Positions 43,018 to 53,600 of a DNA stretch of 64,000 nt are shown here, piece after piece. The translations under genes and the position numbers were made by a program. Location of the stretch: assembly GCA_012845835.1 (NCBI GenBank), contig JABAKD010000026.1, positions 11,408,334 through 11,472,333 of the forward strand, given 5' to 3'. This DNA comes from Undaria pinnatifida. Lineage: Eukaryota; Sar; Phaeophyceae; Laminariales; Alariaceae. The notes beneath the pieces were generated by a model. That model saw only the letters and a list, made by a program, of their open reading frames with translations, was not told where the DNA came from and did no database searches. The first letter of the stretch is position 1. Each line of letters begins with the position of its first letter.

Positions 43018-43473
43018 ATGCGGCTCTCGTATCTACAAAACGAAGACACGCACCAAAAAGACTGCGACTGGTCTAAGATATCCCACCTTGCGGTGATCGA
43101 CCCGCCTTTGGAGGAACCGGTTTTCGCGGAGGGGGATGTAGCCAACTTCAAGATGGGCGCGATGACGCACATGACGTACAAGAGCGAAAGCTGGTTCTTA
43201 ATTGCGATCTGCGGGAGAAGGAGCTGGAACATCTGCAACCTCGAGCGGAGTGGGGGCGGTGGGAGAGAGAGAGAGGGCACAGGAAGGATGGGTGCGGGAG
43301 TCGGAAGAGATGGGCTTAAAAACATGCTACAACGAACGGTGTCTCAACCGGACAAAGCCCAGTTATTGGTGGCGACTTGCGGGGACCGGAACTGGAACAT
43401 CTGCTCGTTCGCAAGGAGGGGGGAAAGGCACGCAGAGTCCACGTTGTCTCGACCTGATGGCTGTGGGTTATAG
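43018..43473 (+). CDS. Unrecognised ORF with a repeated ATCGxRxWNIC motif
   Basis: The ORF has 151 codons, ATG to TAG. Two segments about 170 bp apart are alike: WFLIAICGRRSWNICNLER and QLLVATCGDRNWNICSFAR, separated by a Gly/Arg-rich spacer. The upstream part (ISHLAVIDPPLEEPVFAEGD) is not low complexity. I do not recognise the family, and the repeat is also conserved at DNA level so selection cannot be inferred. It could be an exon, an old duplicated gene fragment or a transposon piece. Confidence 0.3.
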   Translation: MRLSYLQNEDTHQKDCDWSKISHLAVIDPPLEEPVFAEGDVANFKMGAMTHMTYKSESWFLIAICGRRSWNICNLERSGGGGREREGTGRMGAGVGRDGLKNMLQRTVSQPDKAQLLVATCGDRNWNICSFARRGERHAESTLSRPDGCGL

Positions 43474-44066
43474 TTTGGGTGGCGAAAGTAGGTCAACCAG
43501 AAGCTGATTACAAGACTTACTCGATACCAGACACATGGCCGGCGTGCTACCACAGCGAGGCAGCAATTGTTTTCGCGCCACAATATTTTCTGATACATAG
43601 GGCGACTCTCCTTGACCAAAAAAGGGCGGCATTAATATTTTTGGATTTGCAAAATTTGGGCTGTTTTCTATTCCTGGGCCAGACGGGATTGGCTCATCGG
43701 ATTGCAGGTTTTTCTATTTGCTCCAAATACAATCAGGTTTTTGGGCGAGGCATGGAGTTAGTTCACGTCACTGCCCTCCGAAGGAAGATGTTACTATTTT
43801 ATAAAAATATTGCAAGGACGTCAGCCGTGAGTTCGACGAATTTCGGGTCAATACTCATCTTTGCAAGCTAGCTGCGTTGTTGGTTCTTGTAGCATACTAA
43901 TGAATGGTATTATTATTGCATCGGTTTATGAATGAATGGCGGGAGGCTCCTTACTATCACGGTGGAGCCGTCCAAATTTCACCCTGTTTTGGCATGTTTT
44001 TTTTTTCGTCGAGTACACGCCCGGGCCATTGGATGCTTCATCGGGTTGCAGTTTTACTTTTCGAGT

Positions 44067-44308
44067 CATCCCACGGTAGGGGTTGCAGTTGTAAGATTGC
44101 GCCAAAAAGCCCCTGGGCGATTGAGTCCAAACTGCCGGTCAATGAAAGAAATTTCACGAGTACATTTTATTTTTTGGACCGAGGCATAGAAGCTTAGTCG
44201 GGTTGTGCGAACGAATGCCTTCCAAGTCACTTTTCGGGTGAGATATTGAGTTCCTCATGTCAGGACCTCAGGGACTGATCGATGATGCTGCAACCCTACC
44301 GTGGGATG
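44067..44308. mobile_element. Family B MITE, intact copy
   Basis: CATCCCACGGTAGGGGTTGC at the left and GCAACCCTACCGTGGGATG at the right are near-perfect inverted ends. The interior has GTGCGAACGAATGCCTTCC and TGAGTTCCTCATGTCAGG. 242 bp. Confidence 0.9.
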
Positions 44309-44451
44309 GCTCTTTCCCAAAATCGGTTTTTGAGGGAGACGTCTCAATCAAGCTGCTTCACGTAGCAATGGGTCTGACCATGGTATGTTTCATGGGTGGT
44401 GCACTTTCGTTTTTGTCAACATCAACCTTTGTGTGTGAGTTATCGAGTTCG

Positions 44452-44634
44452 TTAGGTCGCCACCCTTAATGCACCAGCAAAGATGGCGTCGGAAAGACGC
44501 TGCAGTAACCCGCGTTGGAGATCGAGATCGTTGCTTTTAAACAATAGCTTTGTCTCCAACAGGTCGAGAGACCGGCCGGTTTCTGCCGATGTTTTCGAAA
44601 AGATCGTTCGCCATCGATCGAGTTCCGAGACGAC
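44452..44634 (-). CDS. Ankyrin-like gene last exon
   Basis: The acceptor is CCAGTGCCAGAG, phase 0 (an alternative at CCCTCCAG would need another phase). It has 60 codons then TAA. It encodes VVSELDRWRTIFSKTSAETG, then RSLDLLETKLLFKSNDLDLQ and RGLLQRLSDAIFAG. Leu and charged residues suggest a helical or coiled C-terminus. Confidence 0.6.
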   Translation of the reverse strand, partial: VVSELDRWRTIFSKTSAETGRSLDLLETKLLFKSNDLDLQRGLLQRLSDAIFAGALRVAT

Positions 44635-47600
44635 CTCTGGCACTGGAGGGCACGTGTCATGATAGAGAGGTAGCTAAAGTTTTCGGCCAAAATATTTCAT
44701 GTTGTCAGGAATGACGAGACGCCTTATGAAACCAAAATCCGCGCAATTTTTAGATTCTCATTTAGCGAAACAGCTGCTTTGTATACCTGGGCCCACGGCT
44801 TTGTTCACCAGGTTGCGCGTTCAGTTTTAGGTCAAGAATCAGCTTTCACGTGAGCTATGTATAGAGCTCATCAAGCCAAGAACCTTGCGGGGGAAAAACC
44901 GGTACAGGGCTCTACCGTACGTAGCACCTATCGGAACCCCCCCCCCCCCCCCCGCAGAAGTACGCACATTGGACAAGAGCTGTCTGTAAATGTAAATGCC
45001 TACCATGGTCCGACCACAGTTTTTTTTAATTGTTGCCGTTGACCATCGCTTTTTGCTTCCAGCCCAACTCGTAAGAGAGGTGACTTACCCTCAGTGGTCT
45101 TCCGGGTGAGCAAGCCGGGGTTACAGGCGTTTTCTTCCCTTCTCCGCCCCGTTGCTTGCCTTATTCGTATCGAGCATAGGGGTCAGCATTCCCACTTTTC
45201 AGAGTTTTATGCTCGTCGATTATAATCGAGTTATAAGCAAGGCTGGGACTGTTTTACTCATACCTAAGAATATCGATTATTACCAGTCTGATCGACACCG
45301 TGCGCACAAGAGATATTTTGATGCCTTTGGGCGTATGCAAAAGACCAAAAAGTCCATATCATCGTGGCTTAAATCATGCCGTAACGCACTGGACGCAAAT
45401 AAATTTGAAAAGGGAGGTTTTCAGGTTTGCCCCGAAGTTCCATCTACTTGCGATCACACGGTTATGGAAATTGCATCGTGTGTACGAAGCATGCAGCCGT
45501 GAGGTCTCCTCCAATAGTGCCCGTTGAATAGGGCCACTCCTTTCTATATAGTGCCCGTGAAATAACTTGGTACGACTGGAACTCCCCATCAATAAAAATT
45601 TTGTAAGTAACCGTATCATCAATAGTAGTGCCGATGCCTTGAATAGTGCGGTATGTTGGGGTGGCGCACACCAGCACAATTGGGAGCCCTTCACTGCACC
45701 TATATAGGTGTATGTATCTCGTACGGCACTCACGACGACTAGCTTTCCCGGGATGAACGACTCTATCTTCGCGTCAATGGATGATAGCTTGCTCCTCGCA
45801 TCCACGTCAGTCTGAAAAAGGGAAAAAAAAGCGACGGGAAGGAGGGGGGAGGTTGGGGTCGGCGGAAGAACATTATTTTAAAGGGATAATGCCATGATCA
45901 GGGTTGTTTCTGAAGGCATTCACGCACCATTTTACATTACAGAGGACAGCCGGGAAGTTAGCTAGCTTTCTTTGCGATAGAAAAAAAACGCAGACATCTA
46001 AACACCCTTTCCATAAACAAACTAATTCAATTGTGGCGAGTCGGAAGGGGTCCGAAAGGGGGAGGGGGAGGGGGGCGAGGTACAGTTTTGTATTGCTGGA
46101 TGAGATGGAATCCTCACCGCCGAGGCGGGTTTTCTATGGCACAAGACGCCCCAAATCATCCCAAAACAAATGGTAATTCTTGTCGTAATAAAACATTTTT
46201 TTGCTTACTCACGCACGTCGCGAGTGCCACGATTGATTGGGATAGTCGTAGGACGATGGGGTGAACGTGTTTTCTGCCTTGGAGAAGCTGCCGCAACCGA
46301 CGAGTTCACGATATCGTAGGGTCACGACATGTGGTACACCGTCTATGTGTGATTTCACATGTTTCTCGCTCGAGTTCGTCCCCACGCTCTAGGGGTGCGG
46401 CAGATTCCAAGAAATTTCTTCGCCCTCCTAGCACGAGGAGGTCATCAATATCCCACCATCACCATCTTCACCCGAAACGTGTAGTTGTTCTACGGTAGCC
46501 CCCTCGACATTTTTTTTTCTACAAAATCGCCGGTTTCGAAACCAGCTCCCGGGTCTATCTCCTAAAATACGGTGCCCCTTGCCCCCCCGACGTCGTCGCT
46601 CGATAGTCCTTCCTTCAAACGCAAAAAAGAAAATGTATGAAGAATTTACTTCTCAATAATCTTTCCTCGTGTCGGCCAGCCACGAAACGCTCGTAAAAGA
46701 GAATAAATAACTGTTTTTTTTGGGGGGGGTAGTATCGTGGAATCAGTCCGTGACTTTCGAAGACATTCGTTCGCGCAACCCGACCGATACCTACAGTAGT
46801 AAGAGAACAGATCATAAAAAACACGCCGATGGTTATACTTCCACACTTGAGAAGGTCCACCCGCTCACGAACCGCCATAGATGTTCGGTTTGCCCCAAAG
46901 AGCGCAACCCCTACCGCACTGTAGAGGGATGGCCCGTCGGTATACCCGCACAATAGTAGGAGGACGTGATGTCCTTCATCGGGTAACACTTACCTGGTAT
47001 AATTTTGTTTTTGCTCACGGGACCCCGCATTAGCTCTTCAAACAACTAGGGAGCTCCAGCATAAATATGTGTGCAGTTTGTGTGTGTACCTACCTCTGTG
47101 GAAGCATCTTACGCGTCGCGAGACAAAACGTAATGGCAAGGCTTTCGTTCCGTTCCGTTCGACAAAAACATCACCAAGGCTACGTTAGGGGGGGTCGCTG
47201 TTGGGCCCTTTTCGTTTTGGCAGTGGCTCTCCGGGTCACTCGCGCGAGTGACCCCCAAATTCTCGTTTTTGACGACCTTAATTAAGCGTATTTTGTGTGT
47301 TGTGTTAAGTTCGCGATGTGAATCCGCAGTGGAATGGTAAGCTATGCTGCGCCAACACAATCTCCTGAAACATTTTGGCTGAAGTGAGGTACAGAGTCAG
47401 TCGTGCGAGTATGCTAGTATGTTACTAATAGTACGATAGTGTGTATGGCAGGAATAGGACGCGTGCTACGATGGAGGTGCACCACTTTTTTCTCCGAGGC
47501 TCCCTCGATTTGGGAGAGAGATTAAGACAGACCTCTCTAAGTTAAGGCAAAAACTGATTTGGAGAAAGACCTAAAACTGCCACCGGATGAAAAAATACCA

Positions 47601-50600
47601 TGCATGACCGAGGTACACGACGATACTCATTGCAAAAAATGTCCGATTTCCGACGATTTTGGGTTAAGGAGTGTCTTAAGTCATTCAGAAAACATTTTCG
47701 CCAAAAAACGGTATGCCTCTATCGTAGTCTTGAGTGGAAAAGTGAGAAAAAGGGGGAAAAACGGGTATGGTAGAGCATGACAAAATGTTTTCAGTAGCGT
47801 AGGCCTGGTCCAACCTGAACCTTGTACCGGCACGCGAACGGGATTCATTCCTAGGAAGATTACCATCCGAAAAACACGCCAAAATGAACCTCAAACATAC
47901 GCGGCTATCACTTAACAAAAAACATCCCCCCCCAAAGAAACACTACACCGCTCGAGATGGAAACGAAACGAAACACACACCGAGCGAGAAATAACACAAG
48001 TAATATACACGTGGTTGCGTCACGCAGCCATCTGGCAAAACTGCACATCGGCTTCAACGTCAAGTGATCGAAACATCCCGCACGATGAGGTTCTTCTCAA
48101 TCCCTGCGTGTGGGTTTGGTTCGGCCACTGCACAGGTGCTACATACGACAGAGGTACAGTACCTTTTTTTGGCTGAAAACCGTTTCTGAATGACGGGCCC
48201 CCTTACTAATAACCCTAAAACCAAGACCACAGTAAGGGGGGGGGTACACCTCCCAATTCACTGCCCGATTTGAGCCCCTCGCACGAGTGACCCTGTGCCT
48301 CGCTGACAACAATACGTCAGCCCGATTTGTTTTCGCGCGGCGTGGCTACCACATTCCATTGCGCATTTATGTCGGAAAATCAGAACAGCACGAAACGTTA
48401 AGGCCGAAAAGGAACGGGGGTTTCGGGTCGCTCGCGCGAGTGACCCATCCGAGGCGCCAACCGCAAAAAAAAAAAGAAGCCAAAAGTGACCCGCTTATCG
48501 CAGCCGTGGTCCCAAAGTCGTCCACTTTCTTTTTGTCGGAGAATATTTCAATTTAGTTTTTGGGTATGGCAGAGAGCTCCTCAATTTGACGAGCCTCAGA
48601 AGACCGTAGTTGCTCCTGGATACCTACCGCAGCGCACATGACTTGCCTTGAGCTGGCCCACTCTGAGGGCGAACAACTTCCGCATTTCGGTTGGCCCCTG
48701 CTCGAGGGCGGTGATCATCGGCTCGTCCTCGCGCTCCCCCTCGTGTGTCTCCACCATCTCGCTCACCTGTATCAGGTCCGTATCATATCCGTAGCTTTGG
48801 TTAGGTATGGAGGCGTCCGACGATTTGGGGTTGCACTTTGGGACAAAACATGTCCCGACCGATCAGGGGACAATGTGAAATTGGTCATTATGTTATATCT
48901 ACCGCTTGTCAAACTCCATGTTTGGGTGAGGCCATATAATTCCGCAAGTCAGAGAATTGAGAGTAAAGAAAATCCCTCGCTTAGCCATAGCACGCGTTCA
49001 TGTCGTGTGCGCCTTTGCCGTAGTCATTTTTGAAACTGCCGTTCGACATCAGTTTGCAGCATGAGGCACGAGAAGGGAGCAAGGAGGGAAAATACGGGAG
49101 GGGGTGATAGATCCACCCCCACGGCGCGAGGGTAGTAGATTGGCCGCGGCTTCGGGTTTTAAGGATGGAAGGTAGATGAGCATGCAGCAAGAAAGAAGCG
49201 TGGGTCGAGCAAGTGCAGAAGGTGGGCCATGTCGAAATATAAGCCGGAAAAAGGATACCGTGGAGATTAGATAGGCTTGCGTGTGTGGGTTTCGTTTTCT
49301 CAGATTTCGCTTGGTTTTATTAATCTCAGGTGAGGACGTGTATTTGTGTGATGTATGTTAAAGCTCGTGCCGAACAATATCGGTCAACAGACACAACCGA
49401 CATTTATTTTTTCGTAGCTGCCGTCAACCCCACCCAAACCACCCAAAGCCAACTCAGCCCCCCTAAGACACAACTCAACATGTTCAAGGCAACGAACGGT
49501 ATACCACGGCTACAGAAGCCGCTCTCGTACCTCTTCGTCGGGGACAAGGTCGCGGACAGCTCCGAGCGCGGCGTCGAACATGAGCTTGTGTCCCGACAAG
49601 AGGGCGTGCGTGAGGACACTCCTGCCCCAGAGGTCCGTGGCCTTCAGCTGCTCCAGTATCTGACAGGAAATAAAAGGTCGGGAGACAACATGCGCTCGGT
49701 ATTTGACGCATTCTACGGTACACAGGTGCCTCATTTTTTTCTCTGAGGCGCCACGCTTGAAAATGGCAATACCTCACCACTCATACCACGGTATTGGTTG
49801 CACATTTTGAGCCAAAAGGTTTCTGGCTGGTTGAGCTCCTCGTTTGAGGAACTATCCGTTGGTCAAATATTTTTACCAAGCATAATTTGCGTTAGGGCTA
49901 GGGCACAGAAGCTTGGCCGGGTTGTGCGAACGAATGCCTTCGAAGTCATGTAGTATCGGTATTGAGCTCCTCGTGGTTTGAGCTCAGGAAATTTCTGCTG
50001 CAGTCCTGCCGTGGAATGGCTCCTTTCTAAAACTTGCTTTGCACAAAGTCTACGTGAAACCTAATGCACACTGACAAAACGTCCCACGGCTTCGGCACGA
50101 TCGGTGGTTTTATTACTATACTCTAGTATATCTTCCCACCACACAACTCGTACCCAACCAAACTTGGTATCCCGAAACACCCTCTTACTATAGTAGCCTT
50201 GCCTTGATTTTTTTTGCTGATTATATACTGTAGTCACTAGGTGCAACATGAACCGACAGCTATATCATGGTGCCATTAATGAGTACCGAATCGTCTTGAT
50301 TTCCCAGGGGCGCACTTGGTCTTCAGCGCCATCAGCGTGAATGCCATCTTAAGCTCCGGCACCAGCGGAGGCCCTTCAACCGTCCCAACCAAAACGTGGT
50401 AATACTATTCAACAATAGTTGACACTCAGGGTACCAATGGCAATAAGATATACAAGGCCATAACTTGCGTACAATAGGAACATCACCTTATCTTTCCAGA
50501 GGCACTCCGTGATCAGCTTGAAGGCGATCTTGAACACCGGCACCACCTTCGGCTTCTCCACCATCTCCACCTCGATCTCCTTTGTCTTCCCCAATCCCAC

Positions 50601-53600
50601 AGCAGCAGAAGCAGCGGAAGCAGCAGCGGCAGCCGCGGCAGACGCCGCAGCAACCGTACCGGAAGCCGCAGTAGCGGCAGTAGTAGCGGCAGTCGTAGCA
50701 GCGTTGGTGGCAGCATTGGCGGCGTTAGCAGCGGTAGAGGCAATACCACCCAGCATCGGCGTGAGGGGAGGAGTGGCAAACAGCAGCGGGGTGGTGGCGG
50801 TGGCGCTGGCGGAGTCTCCGGGAACCTTGTCATCTTCCTCCTCGTCGGTTTCTCCCGACTCCGCTGACTCGTCTCCTCCGTCCTTCTCCAGGGAGGTCTC
50901 CTGGTGTTCGTCTAAAACTCGAGGGCGTGAGAAACGGTTCGGGTTTGGTAGGGGTGGGAGTGGGGAGGATTAAGAGGAGGGGCAGGGGGGGGACAGGGCG
51001 TGCTCTGTTTCCTTTGTCAAAGCCTACGGTTGTGAGTTAACGGTGTTGTGGGGGTAAGGGAGTAGGTGGGGGGCACCCCTTTATTACTTGTCTCTTAGCC
51101 ACTTCACCATTGACCACGCATTCCTTTCGAGCCGTCCGAAAAACCTGGCAGGCAGAGGAGGGGGTGATTCTGTTATCCATGTTCATACGTAGTCGTTTTG
51201 GATATGTGTATACCATCGAATCCTTACAACGCCGGGACGAAGCACGGCTCGGGGGTTTAGTTGTAGTGACCAGGCCAAGGCAGACATTACTTGCACCAGG
51301 CGCGAGCCGATGTGAGGTCTTCGGCGAGTCGGCGAGCTGCATCCTGCGACTAAAAGGAACCGCTTTGTATGCGGACCGACTTCCTAGTATGGGGCGGGGG
51401 GTGTAGGTGTGTGTGTTTTATCTAAGGGGTAGACGGTCGTGTGTGTTTGTATTGTGGTTACGTTGTACGGTAGAGGGGATGTTACTACATGGACCAATTC
51501 TTATCTGCTGGGTCTGAGGCAATCGCACCAATGACTCTGTACCTCACTCTGATGAAATCACGTTAGGCGATATGTTCGGCGATGTGTTGCGCGATGTGTT
51601 AGGCGATGTGTTAGGCGATGTGTTAGGCGATGTGTCAGGCGCAGCGTCGGTAACCATTTCACTGGAAATTGACATCGAAATGCTAAAGCAACACTAAAGC
51701 GTATGACCGCCAGGAACCGGGGGCGTCACTCGTGCGAGTGACCCCGAGCCAAGGCCAAAAAAACGGCCTCAAAAGGGACCTACCCCCCTCTACGGTAGCG
51801 TTGGTCAATTACACTGTGGCGTGGTGTGTAATTCGTCGTGTTCGTTAACCGATTCGTTCAAGAGATCCCGCCATCCCAACAGTAAGCAGCCTTGTCGAAA
51901 GGAGGGTGCGTGCACATAGATGTTGTACCTTGTGTTGGCATAACTCGGTTGTACTCTCATCCCGGCGCAGTAACAGCCACTTCGCGGGAGGGGAGGGGTT
52001 GGGGAGTGAGGAGGTGGATGGAGGGACGGAGGGGGGCATGAGGGGGGAGGGGAGGGCAAGCGGTGTCCATGGAATGGGTCTTGTTATGTTTGTCATCCGA
52101 CGTGCAGCATGGCCCTCGAAGCCCTTTTCCCACAAACATTCCCACTCAGTCAGAATGACCAGTGTTGACCCAAGAGGTGCTACCTATCTCGATTTCAATG
52201 CTTCATATTCTCGACAAACCAACAAACGTGGAGCCCAAGCTTCAGAGCCGATCACTGAGAAACGGCCCGCTATCCCTTCATGAGAGGACATACACACACC
52301 GAAACACGCGCGATGTCGTTTTTATCACGCACGTCTAGCAAAGGTGATTTTCGGAGAATTTCTCAATCCCACATATGTCGTACCTTGTAGTGCGTTTTGA
52401 CATATTTACATACAGGTTTATCTATCTCGGGCGACAGGCAGCGTAAACATACCTTCAATGGCGAAGAGAGAAGAAATGCCGGAAGGCTGGCAAGAGGCCG
52501 CGTGCATGAGGAGGTTTAGCCCGTCGGAGTCTCGGGCTACAAGCATTTCCCTCACCTGCATGGGGGGGGGGAAGGGCGTGCTGTGATACGCGTAGTTTTC
52601 ATTTAGACTATATATTTAGACTAGTCTATGTAATTACTTATTTCTTCGAATGAGCCGGGCTACCGTAGAGGCTTAACCTTAGGCTTAAATATGTTATTTC
52701 TAACATAAAAGCGATCCTGACACGAAGAGCTGTAACCAACGTATTCGGACCCGGTGCGTGCTTTACTGGGCATATCGTTAGATACACACAGCTGTCACAC
52801 GGTAATAAGTGGCAGGCTTGGCTCACACATTTTCTCAAAGTGACATGTGTGCTACGTTAGAGGTGCACCAATAGTTTCCCGAGGCTCACTTATTAAAGGA
52901 CCTTCACATGGTTTCCCCACGCTACAACTAGTTTGGAAACCCACAAGGGCCACCGACGAACAGTTCCGGGCCCTAGTATTTTTCGAAAAAAGAAAATAAA
53001 TTCCGACGATCTTGGGCGTGAAGCAGCCCCGTTACCCAGAAAAAAACAATATTTTAGCCAAAAAGAGGTATACCTCTATCGACGCACGGGTTCAAAAGGT
53101 CACTCCCTCAGACTGAGAAGTAGAGTCGCTAACAATGTGAGGACTGAGGAGTCTCCTAGACGAAGGGTGCTCGAAGAGCATTAGTACATAAGGATCAAGT
53201 GTGCACCCCCCCCGAGGCCTGGCGATGCATAACGCCAAAATCTCACTCGTCGGTCTTCCTTCGATCAATACAGGTGTGTGAGTGTGCCTTCGCATTACGT
53301 CAAGAGCAGCAGGAGAGACATCACCTCGGAACAGTAGCGATCGACGTCCACCGCATGTTCCATTATGACTCGACAGCACTAACAACCCGAGCATCAGGCC
53401 TCCGGCGGCCTGCCACGTACACAATTGTCAAGGAGTACACAGGAACTTGCGTACCAACCCGGTATACCCAAGAAGCCCACTTTAAACGTTAACTCACACT
53501 GTTACAACTATTAATTGTTTTATGCATACTGAATTCCACATATATTTGTCTGGTTTTATCCCCCTTAATGCGGGTTATACAGCTTCCGTGCGCAGAAGGC

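Noticed and set aside
43002-43325. Minus-strand frame with a hydrophobic stretch opposite the 43018 ORF
   Set aside because: It could look like a membrane exon after an AG, but the plus frame has a start, stop and repeated motif. One of the two must be a shadow and the plus frame is better.
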